This document shows positions 1-7,782 of a stretch of 64,000 bases of DNA, in pieces. Source of the stretch: Cellulomonas sp. KH9 (GTDB lineage: Bacteria; Actinomycetota; Actinomycetes; Actinomycetales; Cellulomonadaceae). The translations under genes were made by a program, and so were the position numbers. The notes beneath the pieces were generated by a model. The model had not been told where the DNA came from and ran no database searches. It saw only the letters and a program-made list of their open reading frames with translations. The stretch's first letter is position 1; each line of letters starts with the position of its first letter. The stretch spans positions 893,749 through 957,748 of the forward strand of contig NZ_FOSE01000001.1 of NCBI RefSeq assembly GCF_900114185.1, in the 5' to 3' direction.

Positions 1-185
1 CTGCCGCGGTTGATCAGCACGTACGACGCGTTCGTGTCGACGGTGGCCGCGGACGCCGCGGGCGCGGTGACGACCGCGAGCCCAGCGGCGGAGACCGTCA
101 AGGCCGCCGCCGCGAGCGCGGACGCCCAGCGGCGTCGCGCTCCTCGCACGGGGGCCGCGGCCCCGGGTGCACGTGCTGGTCTCAT
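1..185 (-). CDS. Secreted protein, N-terminus only (probable ricin-type lectin domain protein)
   Basis: Only the first 61 codons lie in the window; the gene runs off the left edge. An ATG at 185 follows a GAAGGAG ribosome site. The N-terminus is a Sec signal peptide: Arg-rich n-region to about residue 20, an Ala/Leu core, and a cleavage region near ASAAT at about 45-48. The mature start, TNASYVLINRGS, resembles the opening strand of ricin B-type beta-trefoil (CBM13) lectins, which often reads Y-x-L-x-N-x-x-S-G. A secreted glycoside hydrolase or lectin is therefore likely, but the catalytic part is not visible. The upstream region carries operator-like sites, consistent with sugar control. Confidence 0.6.
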   Translation of the reverse strand, partial: MRPARAPGAAAPVRGARRRWASALAAAALTVSAAGLAVVTAPAASAATVDTNASYVLINRG

Positions 186-222
186 GCTGCTCTCCTTCGA
201 GTCGTTCGCGGGGGCGCGGGCG

Positions 223-236
223 TGGGAGCGCCCTCA
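223..236. promoter_or_regulatory. CebR/CelR-like operator candidate
   Basis: The 14-mer TGGGAGCGCCCTCA matches 12 of 14 positions of the actinobacterial cellulose-utilisation operator TGGGAGCGCTCCCA, recognised by LacI-family CebR/CelR. It lies 37 bp upstream of the left-edge secreted gene, a sensible place for a repressor. The match is from memory of the consensus and chance is possible at this GC content. Confidence 0.35.
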
Positions 237-294
237 CGGTCCGCCGGGCGGACGGGGCTCTGCGCCGGTGCAGGACCGCCCGACCGCGACCGCG

Positions 295-310
295 ATGTGA
301 ACCTTCACAT
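295..310. promoter_or_regulatory. Palindrome ATGTGAA-CC-TTCACAT
   Basis: A perfect inverted repeat with 7-bp arms and a 2-bp centre lies about 110 bp upstream of the left-edge secreted gene. The half-site TGTGA recalls Crp/Fnr-type sites, but those usually have 6 bp between TGTGA and TCACA and here there are 4. The regulator is unknown. Confidence 0.35.
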
Positions 311-349
311 TGCCACGGCCGATACGCCCGTCTGAAGGGAGATGTGGAT

Positions 350-364
350 CGTTAAACGTTTCGC
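350..364. promoter_or_regulatory. LacI-family-like operator candidate
   Basis: On the minus strand the site reads GCGAAACGTTTAACG, with a perfect central palindrome AAACGTTT and the central CG typical of LacI-family operators. Similar sites precede the chitinase (17659-17674) and the mannanase (48358-48373), so it may be a shared control site for secreted hydrolases. Confidence 0.4.
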
Positions 365-505
365 AGGGCACCCGGGGCGGCAAACGCTGTCCGCGAGGGC
401 GCGCGCATTCGCCCGCACGGGTGATCGAGGCGGCTGCCGCCCCTCGCGTGAGGCGTCGAGCGGCGCCGCGCGTGCGGCGGCCGACGGTCCGGCCGGCCCG
501 CCGCG

Positions 506-1675
506 TCAGGCGCGCGCCAGCGCCCCGCCCGGCACGAACGCCAGACGGGCGAACCGCTCGCCGATGACCCGGTGGGTCGCGGCGTCCGGGTGCAGCGCGT
601 CGGGCAGCGGGTGCGCGGTCGCGTCGGGCGTCCCGTACAGCTCACGCCCGTCCAGGTAGGCCAGGTGGGGGTCGTCCTGCCCGCGCTGGGTCACGATGCG
701 GCTCAGCTCGTCCCGGATCACCGTGAGGGTCAGCCGCCCCGCGGGGACCTCCGCGGGGTCGCCGGTGGCGACGAACCGCACGGGCCCGGACCCGAACGTG
801 CTCGGGTCGAAGGCGCCGGGCCCGGGGGTGTCCTCGTGGATGGGGCACAGGACCGGCGACACGACCAGCAGCGGGGTGTCCGGGTGGCCGTCGCGGATCG
901 TGTCGAGGAACCCGTGGACCGCGGCGGTGAACGTCCGCAGCCGCATGGTGTCGCCGTTGACGATGTTGATGCCCATCTTGACCGAGATCAGGTCGGCCGG
1001 GGTGTCGCGCATCGTCCGGGCGGTCTGCGGGTCGAGCAGCGCGCTGCCGCCGAACCCGAGGTTGACCAGCTCCACCCCGGCCGCCCGGGCCGCCACCGCC
1101 GGCCACGTGCCGGTGGGGGTGGTCGCGTTGGACCCGTGGCTGATCGACGAGCCGTGGTGCAGCCACACGGGCCGCCCGCCGGTGGGCACCGGGTGCACGG
1201 GTGCGTCGGTGCGCAGCGCGACGAGGGTCGCGAGCTCGTTGTGCGGCAGCCACAGCTCGAGGGTCTTGTCGCGGGCCGGCAGGTCGCGGAACGCGACGGT
1301 GCCGGGCTCGCCCGGTCGCACCTCGCGGGCTCCGGTGACGGGGTCGATCGCGAGCACGTCGCCGCCGTCCACCGTCGCGCGGCCCGCGGGCTCACCGTCG
1401 ACCAGCAGCTCGTAGACCCCGGCGGGACGCGCCGGGGCACCCACGTAGGCCAGGCGGGTCGGGTGGGCGTCGAGCGCGACGGCCGTCGCGCGCGTGCGCA
1501 GGACCAGGCGCACGCCGGACGGCTGCGCCTCGGCCATCAGCAGCTGCGGATCGGGCAGCTGGCGGCGCACCCAGGCGGGGAGCCGGTGGGGCTGCACGCC
1601 GCGGGGTGTCCGCTCGAGCTCCAGGGCGCCGTGCACGAGGTCGTCGGTCAGGGGGGTCGGGGTGAGGGCTGTCAT
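506..1675 (-). CDS. GDSL/SGNH-family esterase or lipase (389 aa)
   Basis: Serine hydrolase of the SGNH superfamily. The C-terminal half shows the family blocks in order: GSSISHG with the nucleophilic Ser, NLGFGGSALLD with the oxyanion Gly, KMGINIVNGD with the conserved Asn, and DALHPD with the catalytic Asp and His. The N-terminal about 170 residues form a beta-rich domain like that of SsfX3-type GDSL enzymes. No signal peptide is seen, so it is probably cytoplasmic. The start is the ATG giving MTALTP; longer readings run into the TetR gene. It lies 41 bp after that regulator on the same strand, likely one operon. Substrate unknown. Confidence 0.85.
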   Translation of the reverse strand: MTALTPTPLTDDLVHGALELERTPRGVQPHRLPAWVRRQLPDPQLLMAEAQPSGVRLVLRTRATAVALDAHPTRLAYVGAPARPAGVYELLVDGEPAGRATVDGGDVLAIDPVTGAREVRPGEPGTVAFRDLPARDKTLELWLPHNELATLVALRTDAPVHPVPTGGRPVWLHHGSSISHGSNATTPTGTWPAVAARAAGVELVNLGFGGSALLDPQTARTMRDTPADLISVKMGINIVNGDTMRLRTFTAAVHGFLDTIRDGHPDTPLLVVSPVLCPIHEDTPGPGAFDPSTFGSGPVRFVATGDPAEVPAGRLTLTVIRDELSRIVTQRGQDDPHLAYLDGRELYGTPDATAHPLPDALHPDAATHRVIGERFARLAFVPGGALARA

Positions 1676-1716
1676 CGTCTCGTCGTCCGTCGGGGTGTCG
1701 GGGGTCGGGCCGCGGG

Positions 1717-2286
1717 TCAGGAGGTCGGCCAGGCGCGCAGGGCCGCGTCGAGGGCGTCGGTCGTGCGTGCCCACGACTGCTCGGCGTCCGGCGCGGAGTG
1801 GTCGAAGCCGCCGATCGCCTGCAGGTGCAGGAAGCCGTTGACGGTGCTGCCGACGAACCGCACGGCGTGCGGGACCTCGGCGCCGGGCAGGTCGTAGCCG
1901 CGCAGCACGCCCGCCGTCAGCGCCGAGACGCGGGATCCCGCGGCGCCCGCCTGCGTCACGTCGACCCGCACCTGCGTGGCGGCCCAGCGGCCGGGGTGCT
2001 CCCGGGCGTAGTCCCGCATGACGTCGACCAGCGCCTGCAGCGCCGCGCGCCGCGCACGCCCGGCCAGGGCGACCGACAGCCGGTCGCCCAGCTCCTCGAG
2101 CGCGCGGACGGCGATCCGGGTACGCAGGTCGTCGGTGCCGCGCAGGTGCGCGTACAGGCTGGCGGGCTGCACGCCGACGCGGCGCGCGAGGGCGGAGACG
2201 GTCACCTGCGCGAAGCCCACCTCGTCGGCGAGCTCGGCCGCAGCGGTCGTCAGCACGGGCACGGTCAGACCGGCACGTGTCGCCAC
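1717..2286 (-). CDS. TetR/AcrR-family transcriptional regulator (189 aa)
   Basis: One-component repressor. An N-terminal helix-turn-helix spans about residues 14-60 (VTVSALARRVGVQPASLYAH is the recognition region) and is followed by a helical ligand-binding domain of the type found in WHG-domain TetR proteins. The start is a GTG giving MATRAG. It is divergent from the ABC exporter operon and upstream of the esterase; it could repress either one and itself. A small inverted repeat at 2322-2336 is a possible operator. Ligand unknown. Confidence 0.88.
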   Translation of the reverse strand: MATRAGLTVPVLTTAAAELADEVGFAQVTVSALARRVGVQPASLYAHLRGTDDLRTRIAVRALEELGDRLSVALAGRARRAALQALVDVMRDYAREHPGRWAATQVRVDVTQAGAAGSRVSALTAGVLRGYDLPGAEVPHAVRFVGSTVNGFLHLQAIGGFDHSAPDAEQSWARTTDALDAALRAWPTS

Positions 2287-2321
2287 CGGAGCACCTCGTT
2301 CCTACGTTGCTGAGGCTCCAA

Positions 2322-2336
2322 CCTATACCCCGTAGG
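2322..2336. promoter_or_regulatory. Possible TetR operator or promoter element
   Basis: The 15-mer CCTATACCCCGTAGG has 4-bp outer arms (CCTA/TAGG) and sits between the divergent TetR gene and ABC exporter operon. The minus strand contains TATAGG, which could be the -10 box of the TetR gene. Weak evidence, resting on location and symmetry. Confidence 0.25.
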
Positions 2337-2483
2337 CATGGGGCCGTGCGCATCTCCTCCTCCCACGGGACGAGGAGACGGCCCCACGCTTCTCGTCCAC
2401 CGGCAGGTGATGGCGGCCGGGGTCGGCTCCGTAGCGTCACCGACGGACGCCCGGCACGGGCCCGCACCCACGGAGGAGACACC

Positions 2484-3410
2484 ATGATCGAGGTGGAGGC
2501 GCTGACCAAGCGCTACGGCAGCACGACGGCGGTGGACGGGCTCACGTTCACCGCCCGGCCCGGGACGGTCACGGGCTTCCTCGGGCCCAACGGCGCGGGC
2601 AAGTCGACGACGATGCGCGTCGTGGTCGGCCTGGAGCGCGCGACGGCCGGTACCACGCGGGTCGACGGGCGGCGCTACGCCGACCTGCCCGCGCCCCTGC
2701 ACGCGGTGGGCGTCATGCTCGACGCCCGCTCGGTGCACCCCGGCCGCACGGCCTCCAAGCACCTGCTGGCGATGGCGCAGACGCACGGGATCGGCAAGGC
2801 CCGCGTCCGGGAGGTCATCGCGCAGACCGGCCTCGAGCCGGTCGCGCACCGCCGCGCCGGCACGTTCTCGCTCGGCATGGGGCAGCGGCTCGGCATCGCC
2901 GGTGCGCTGCTGGGTGACCCGCAGACCCTGGTCCTCGACGAGCCGGTCAACGGCCTGGACCCCGACGGCGTGCTGTGGGTGCGCCGCCTGGTGCGCGAGC
3001 TGGCCGCCGAGGGCCGCACCGTCCTGCTCTCGTCGCACCTGATGCACGAGCTCGCGCTGTGCGCCGACCGCGTCGTCATCATCGGCCGGGGCCGGCTCCT
3101 CGCGGACGCGACGGTGCAGGACATCGTCGAGCGGTCCGAGCGGGCCGGTGCGGTGCGCGTGCGCACCACCGACCCCGAGCCGCTGGCCCGCGAGCTGCTG
3201 GCCCTCGGTGCGCAGGTCGTGCCGCAGGAGGGCGGGGTGCTGCAGGTGCGTGGCACGTCCGTCGACGAGGTCGGCACCGCCGCGCGCCGCTGCGGCGCGA
3301 CCGTCCTGGAGCTGGCCGCCGAGTCCGGCACGCTCGAGGAGGCGTACCTGCAGCTCACCGGCGACGCCGTCGAGTACCGCACCGCCGACACCCGTGGGGG
3401 TGCCCGATGA
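2484..3410 (+). CDS. ABC-2 exporter ATP-binding protein (308 aa)
   Basis: Nucleotide-binding subunit of an ABC-2 type exporter of the drug/antibiotic-resistance kind. Walker A is GPNGAGKST (about residue 37), the signature region is FSLGMGQR rather than LSGGQ, Walker B is TLVLDEPVNGLDP, and the H-loop is LLSSHLMHE. A C-terminal domain of about 90 residues follows, as in exporters of this class. The ATG at 2484 follows a GGAGGAG ribosome site. It overlaps the first permease by 4 nt (ATGA), so translation is coupled. Confidence 0.9.
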   Translation: MIEVEALTKRYGSTTAVDGLTFTARPGTVTGFLGPNGAGKSTTMRVVVGLERATAGTTRVDGRRYADLPAPLHAVGVMLDARSVHPGRTASKHLLAMAQTHGIGKARVREVIAQTGLEPVAHRRAGTFSLGMGQRLGIAGALLGDPQTLVLDEPVNGLDPDGVLWVRRLVRELAAEGRTVLLSSHLMHELALCADRVVIIGRGRLLADATVQDIVERSERAGAVRVRTTDPEPLARELLALGAQVVPQEGGVLQVRGTSVDEVGTAARRCGATVLELAAESGTLEEAYLQLTGDAVEYRTADTRGGAR

Positions 3411-4273
3411 GCGCCACCACGACGCCCCGTGGCGTCCGCACCGCGGCCGGCGCCCGCACCGGTGGTCCCACGTTCGGGCGCGTGGTCGCGTCCGAGTGGA
3501 CCAAGCTGACGTCGCTGCGGTCCCCGTGGTGGACCGGCCTGGTCACCGTCGTGGCGGCCGGTGCGCTCGCCTTCATGTTCGCGACCGCGTCGTCCGTCGA
3601 CCCCGGGTTCGAGCCGACCCGTGACCTGGCCACCGGCCTGATGCTGGCCCAGGTGGGCCCCCTCGTGCTGGGGGTGCTGCTCGGCGCGGGGGAGTTCCGC
3701 ACCGGTGCGGCCCGGACGACCTTCACGCTGGTGCCGCGCCGGTGGCCGGTGCTCGCGGCGCAGACCGTCGTCGTGGCGGGGTTCGCCCTGGGGCTGGCCG
3801 TCCTGACGGTCGCCGCCACCGTCGTCGGGGTCCTGCCCTCGGCCGTGTCGCGCGACCTGCCGCTCCGCCTGACGGTCGGGGACACCCCGGGCATCCTGGC
3901 GGGCATGGTGCTGCTCGTCGTCGGGGTGACGCTGGTCGGGTACGCGCTCGGCACCCTGCTGCGCCGGACCGTGCCGGCGCTGGTCACCGCGCTCGGCGTC
4001 GTGCTGGTCCTGCCCATCGTGCTGGCGATGGCGGGCGACCCCGGCGGCGGCACCATGGGCGCGGCACCTCCCCACAGCGTCACGGCCCTCGGCGCGATCG
4101 GGGCGTTCACCCCCGGCACCGCCGGCCAGCTCCTGACGACGCCCGCGTCGTACGGTCCGATGCCCGGCATGCCGGACGTCGGTCCCGTCGGCGGTGGCCT
4201 GGTCCTGGGTGCGTGGATCGTCCTCCTCCTCACCGTGGCCGCGGTGCGGCTGCGGACCCGGGACGTGCGATGA
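3407..4273 (+). CDS. ABC-2 exporter permease, first subunit (288 aa)
   Basis: Integral membrane subunit. After a Gly/Thr-rich cytoplasmic N-terminus comes the motif VVASEWTKLTSLRSPWW, common in actinobacterial ABC-2 permeases, then about six hydrophobic segments (near residues 45-65, 80-100, 120-145, 165-190, 195-210, 260-280). It overlaps the ATPase upstream and the second permease downstream by 4 nt each. It is homologous to the next gene, so the pair probably forms a heterodimeric channel. Substrate unknown; the linked two-component system suggests an envelope-active compound or stress. Confidence 0.85.
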   Translation: MSATTTPRGVRTAAGARTGGPTFGRVVASEWTKLTSLRSPWWTGLVTVVAAGALAFMFATASSVDPGFEPTRDLATGLMLAQVGPLVLGVLLGAGEFRTGAARTTFTLVPRRWPVLAAQTVVVAGFALGLAVLTVAATVVGVLPSAVSRDLPLRLTVGDTPGILAGMVLLVVGVTLVGYALGTLLRRTVPALVTALGVVLVLPIVLAMAGDPGGGTMGAAPPHSVTALGAIGAFTPGTAGQLLTTPASYGPMPGMPDVGPVGGGLVLGAWIVLLLTVAAVRLRTRDVR

Positions 4274-5109
4274 CGACGCTCGACGCCGGCCGGGCCGCCA
4301 CGCGCCCGCCCCGCGGTGCGCCCACCCGCCCCGGCCCGACGTTCCCCCGGGTGCTCGCCGCGGAGTGGACCAAGCTCACCAGCGTGCCATCGAACCCGTG
4401 GCTCGCGCTGGGCACCGTGGTCGTGACGGCGGGTACGGCGTACGGGCTCGGCCTGTTCGTGCGGACCGGGGACGGTCGCTCCGGGTCCTGGGTCGTCGTG
4501 TCCGGGTACGTGGTCGCGCAGCTCGGGTTCCTCGTGCTCGGTGCCGTCGTCGGGACGGCGGAGCACACCACCGGGACGGCCCGCACGACGTTCACCGCGG
4601 TGCCGCGCCGGCTGCCCGTGCTCGGGGCGCAGGCGGTCGTCGTGGCCGTCGCGGCAGCCGTCACGGCGGTGGTGGCGCTGGGGGCGTCGTACCTGGCCAC
4701 GACCGGGCCGCGCGCCGGCGAGGCGCCGGCCGTGGACCTCGCGGTGCCGGGTACTGCCCGTGCGCTCGCGGGCTTCGTGGTGCTCGCCGTCGCGGTCGCC
4801 CTGCTGGGGCTGGCGCTCGGCATGCTCCTGCGGCGCCCGGCGGACGCGATCGTCACCGGGCTGGTGCTCGTGTTCCTCGCGGACTTCGTCCTGGCGGCCA
4901 ACCCGGGCGCGGCCACCGACACGATCCGCGCGGCGCTGCCGTCGGCGGGGGCCCGGCTCCTGCAGGACGACGCGGCGCTCGCGGCGCTGGACACCGCGAC
5001 GCACGGCCCGCAGCTCGGCCCGTGGGGTGGGGGAGCGGTGATCGGCGCGTGGGTCGTCGTGGCGTTCTGCGCCGCGGGGTACCGGCTGGGACGCCATGAC
5101 GTCCGCTGA
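4270..5109 (+). CDS. ABC-2 exporter permease, second subunit (279 aa)
   Basis: Paralogue of the preceding permease, sharing the N-terminal VLAAEWTKLTSV motif, the GTARTTFTAVPRR loop and a C-terminal GRHDVR related to the partner's RTRDVR. About six membrane segments are visible. The ATG overlaps the previous stop by 4 nt. Its last 14 nt overlap another possible start of the sensor kinase, which places exporter and signalling genes in one transcript. It probably arose by tandem duplication of the neighbouring permease. Confidence 0.85.
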   Translation: MTTLDAGRAATRPPRGAPTRPGPTFPRVLAAEWTKLTSVPSNPWLALGTVVVTAGTAYGLGLFVRTGDGRSGSWVVVSGYVVAQLGFLVLGAVVGTAEHTTGTARTTFTAVPRRLPVLGAQAVVVAVAAAVTAVVALGASYLATTGPRAGEAPAVDLAVPGTARALAGFVVLAVAVALLGLALGMLLRRPADAIVTGLVLVFLADFVLAANPGAATDTIRAALPSAGARLLQDDAALAALDTATHGPQLGPWGGGAVIGAWVVVAFCAAGYRLGRHDVR

Positions 5110-5206
5110 CCCGTCACCCGCCCCGTCCTCCGCACGGGTGGCGGCACGCGCCGCCGCGGGCCGGGAGGCAGACCGCACCGGCCCTCCGGGATGGGAGGGT
5201 GGGCAC

Positions 5207-6670
5207 GTGATCCGACGTGACGCGGTGGTCCAGGTGCCGAGCACCCGCGACGAGCTGCCGCTCACCGAGGCGCAGGTGGCGGCCGGCAGCCCGGTCGCGC
5301 GGCTCGTCACCGCGCGGCCGTGGGTCATGGATCTCACGGTCGCGGCGGTCATGGCCCTCGTCGGGCTCGTCGGCGCGATGTTCATCTGGGAGACCGCGAA
5401 CGGTGCGGTCGGCCTCGGGCTGTACCAGCCCGACTCCGGGGTCGCGGACCGCGTCACCGTGACCTGGCTGGTCGGTACCGCGGTCGGTGCCGGCCTGCTG
5501 CTCCTGCGGCGGGTGCGGCCGATCGCCGTGACCGTGCTGCTGGTGGTGGCTGCGCTGGCGTCCTTGCAGGTGGCGGGGGTCCTGGGGGTGCTCGGCGCGT
5601 GCCTCGCGTGTGCCCTGTACAGCGTGGCGGCGTCGCGCGGGACGACGACGACGTGGCTGGTCTTCGGGGCCGTCCTCACGGTCGTCACGGTCGCGCTGTG
5701 GGCGTGGCAGGACCTCGGCCTCCTCGAGATGCTCCTGTGGGGCAACGCCGTGACCGGCCAGGGGGACCCGTCGGAGTGGAGGACCATCCTGGACGCGCCG
5801 CTGTTCTCGGCCGGCCGCCGCACGGGGTCGGTGCTGCTGCTGCTCGCGCTGCTGCTGCTGGGCGTCGCCGCCGGGTCGGCGGCACGGGCCCGACGGCAGC
5901 ACGCGGCCGACCTCGTGGAGCGGTACCAGGCGCTGGAGCGCCAGCGCGACGACGGCATCGCCCTGGCGCGCGCCGCCGAGCGCGCGCACATCGCGCGCGA
6001 GATGCACGACGTGGTCGCGCACAGCCTGACCGTCATGGTCGCCCTGGCCGACGGCGCCGACGCCGCGTTCGAGCGCGCACCCGACCGGTCGCGGGACGCG
6101 GTGCGGCAGGTCGCACGCACCGGCCGGTCGGCGCTGGTCGACATGCAGCGCGTCCTGGGGGCGCTCCGCCCGTCCGTGGCCGACGGGACGGACCGGTGGG
6201 CCGAGCCGACCGAGCTGGACCTGCCGACGGTGGTCGAGCGCTTCGCCGCCGCCGGTCTGCCCGTGACGGCGGACGGCCTGGACACCGCGCTGCCGGCGGA
6301 CACGTCCGTGCGCCTCGCGGTGCTGCGGATCCTGGGCGAGGCGCTGACGAACGTGCTGCGGCACGCCCCGGGTGCCGGGTCGGTCGACGTCCTGGTCCGG
6401 CGCACGCCGACGACGGTCGAGATCGACGTCGCCGACTCCGGAGGCACACGACCGGGGTCGGGCGGTGGCACGGGACGGGGGATCGTCGGCATGCACGAGC
6501 GCGCGGAGCTGCTCGGTGGGCACGTCCAGGCAGGGCCGCGGCCGGAGGGCGGCTGGCGCGTGCGTGCGGTGCTGCCGTGGACGGGCGAGACGGACCCGGA
6601 GCAGCTGGGCCAGGAGCAGGTGGACGGGGAGCCGGGCCAGGACCGGACCGACGACGGAGGACGACCGTGA
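5207..6670 (+). CDS. Two-component sensor histidine kinase, NarL-partner type (487 aa)
   Basis: Membrane sensor kinase. Four or five N-terminal membrane segments (about residues 30-220) precede a HisKA_3 dimerisation domain with REMHDVVAHS (phospho-acceptor His near 267) and an HATPase domain (EALTNVLRH N-box, GRGIVGMHERAEL G-box). The GTG at 5207 is chosen because GGGAGGG lies just upstream; an in-frame ATG at 5096 would add 37 residues of low-complexity sequence and overlap the permease by 14 nt. It ends overlapping the response regulator (GTGA). The operon order resembles ABC exporters induced through an intramembrane-sensing kinase. Confidence 0.87.
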   Translation: MIRRDAVVQVPSTRDELPLTEAQVAAGSPVARLVTARPWVMDLTVAAVMALVGLVGAMFIWETANGAVGLGLYQPDSGVADRVTVTWLVGTAVGAGLLLLRRVRPIAVTVLLVVAALASLQVAGVLGVLGACLACALYSVAASRGTTTTWLVFGAVLTVVTVALWAWQDLGLLEMLLWGNAVTGQGDPSEWRTILDAPLFSAGRRTGSVLLLLALLLLGVAAGSAARARRQHAADLVERYQALERQRDDGIALARAAERAHIAREMHDVVAHSLTVMVALADGADAAFERAPDRSRDAVRQVARTGRSALVDMQRVLGALRPSVADGTDRWAEPTELDLPTVVERFAAAGLPVTADGLDTALPADTSVRLAVLRILGEALTNVLRHAPGAGSVDVLVRRTPTTVEIDVADSGGTRPGSGGGTGRGIVGMHERAELLGGHVQAGPRPEGGWRVRAVLPWTGETDPEQLGQEQVDGEPGQDRTDDGGRP

Positions 6671-7353
6671 CGACCGTGCTGCTGGTGGACGACCAGTCGC
6701 TGCTGCGCGTGGGCTTCCGGATGGTCGTCGAGAGCGAGCCGGACCTCGAGGTCGTCGGCGAGGCCGCCGACGGCCGCGTCGCGCTCGAGCAGGTCGCCGC
6801 CCTCGCACCGGACGTGGTGCTCATGGACATCCGCATGCCCGGCATGGACGGCATCGAGGCGACCCGGCGGATCGTCGCGGAGCACCCGGCCTCCCGGGTG
6901 CTGGTGCTCACCACGTTCGACGTCGACGACCTGGCGTTCGCGGCGCTGCGCGCCGGTGCCAGCGGGTTCCTGCTGAAGTCCGCCCGCCCCGACGAGCTGC
7001 TCGACGCGATCCGGACCGTCGACGCGGGCACCTCCGTCGTGGCACCGCGGGTGCTGCGCCGCATGCTCGACCTGTTCGCACCGCACCTGCCGGGGGACGG
7101 CGAGCGTGTCGACCCCGACCGGGGGCCCGACCCGCGGCTGCGCAGCCTCACCCCGCGCGAGCTCGACGTGCTGCGGCTCATCGCGGAGGGCGCGTCGAAC
7201 TCCGAGATCGCGCGCGAGCTGGTGGTCTCGGAGACGACGGTGAAGACGCACGTCGGCAACGTCTTCGCCAAGCTCGGCGCCCGCGACCGCGTGCAGGCGG
7301 TGATCATCGCCTACGAGTGCGGCCTGGTGACGGCGGGGTCCCGTCGCGACTGA
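6667..7353 (+). CDS. NarL/FixJ-family response regulator (228 aa)
   Basis: DNA-binding response regulator paired with the preceding kinase. The receiver domain shows the acidic pair Asp8-Asp9, the phospho-acceptor Asp54 in VVLMDIRMPGMDG, and Thr/Lys positions in VLTTF and LLKS. The C-terminal LuxR-type helix-turn-helix reads LTPRELDVLRLIAEG through SETTVKTHVGNVF (about 160-215). The GTG start overlaps the kinase stop by 4 nt. It probably activates the exporter operon of which it is the last gene. Confidence 0.93.
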   Translation: MTTVLLVDDQSLLRVGFRMVVESEPDLEVVGEAADGRVALEQVAALAPDVVLMDIRMPGMDGIEATRRIVAEHPASRVLVLTTFDVDDLAFAALRAGASGFLLKSARPDELLDAIRTVDAGTSVVAPRVLRRMLDLFAPHLPGDGERVDPDRGPDPRLRSLTPRELDVLRLIAEGASNSEIARELVVSETTVKTHVGNVFAKLGARDRVQAVIIAYECGLVTAGSRRD

Positions 7354-7356
7354 GGA

Positions 7357-7382
7357 GCCGCGCGGCGGTCCGTCGGCGCGGC
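7357..7382. terminator. GC-rich hairpin between convergent genes
   Basis: Arms GCCGCGC and GCGCGGC pair across a 12-nt loop immediately after the response-regulator stop. There is no U-tract, which is usual for actinobacterial terminators. The gene on the other side converges on it, so it could act in both directions. Confidence 0.45.
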
Positions 7383-7389
7383 GCCGTGG

Positions 7390-7734
7390 TCAGCCGATGA
7401 CGAGCTCGCTGACCAGGTCGCCGTCCGTCGTGAAGCGGTAGTCGAGCACCGCGACGCCGCCGGGGAAGTCGCCCGCCAGCCGGTGCGTGGCCACCCAGTG
7501 CCGGTCGTCGGGGTGCTGCACGCCCACGAGCTCGGTGGTGTACGTGAACTGCGCGCCCGCGCCGGCCAGGAACCGCACGATCTCGTCCGTGCCGCGGTAG
7601 GTGCGCCCGTCGTCGACCACCACCGCGGTCGGCGTGAACGCCCGGATCGCGGCGGGGTCGCGGACCACGTGCGCCGCGAGGAACTCGCGGATGGTCGTCG
7701 GGAGGCTGCCGTGGGTGTCGGGTGTCGTCGTCAT
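7390..7734 (-). CDS. SnoaL/NTF2-like protein (114 aa)
   Basis: Small alpha+beta barrel protein of the NTF2/SnoaL superfamily. Typical features are IREFLAAHVVRDPAAIRAF at the N-terminus, RTYRGTDEIVRFL in the middle and VAVLDYRFTTDGDLVSELVIG at the end. Members bind or isomerise small hydrophobic molecules; no specific activity can be assigned. The ATG at 7734 starts 7 nt after a possible -10 box inside the large palindrome shared with the divergent MerR gene, so it is probably leaderless and controlled by that regulator. Confidence 0.8.
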   Translation of the reverse strand: MTTTPDTHGSLPTTIREFLAAHVVRDPAAIRAFTPTAVVVDDGRTYRGTDEIVRFLAGAGAQFTYTTELVGVQHPDDRHWVATHRLAGDFPGGVAVLDYRFTTDGDLVSELVIG

Positions 7735-7744
7735 GGGCACCAGG

Positions 7745-7773
7745 CTGGACCCTCTCCCCGGGAGAGGGTCCAG
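7745..7773. promoter_or_regulatory. MerR operator with overlapping divergent promoters
   Basis: A perfect inverted repeat with 14-bp arms (CTGGACCCTCTCCC and its complement) and one central base. On the plus strand it separates TGGACC (7746-7751) from CAGACT (7771-7776) by 19 bp, the unusually long spacer of MerR-controlled promoters; the same geometry holds on the minus strand (-10 CAGCCT, 7747-7742). Both predicted transcripts begin at or next to the start codons of the MerR and SnoaL-like genes. Binding by the adjacent MerR protein is inferred. Confidence 0.8.
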
Positions 7774-7782
7774 ACTGCGACG

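Larger units (their letters stand above)
186..505. other. Intergenic region upstream of the left-edge secreted gene
   Basis: No convincing gene is present. The stretch lies between the esterase stop and the start of the leftmost gene, both on the minus strand, so it should hold that gene's promoter and the esterase terminator. It contains three palindromic sites listed separately (223-236, 295-310, 350-364) and is locally richer in A+T around 300-365. No clear -35/-10 pair could be assigned. Confidence 0.6.

Noticed and set aside
295..310. ATGTGAACCTTCACAT as a Crp site
   Set aside because: TGTGA and TCACA are separated by 4 bp instead of 6, so it is kept only as an unassigned palindrome.
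5096..5206. ATG 5096 as the sensor kinase start
   Set aside because: It would add 37 low-complexity residues before the first conserved segment. GTG 5207 has a GGGAGGG site; the upstream ATG remains possible because of coupling with the permease stop.
3355..7251. A 1298-codon open frame on the minus strand opposite the ABC exporter and two-component genes
   Set aside because: Very high GC leaves long antisense frames open. Its sequence is Arg/Ala/Pro low complexity with no domain, while the plus strand encodes five overlapping genes with intact motifs.
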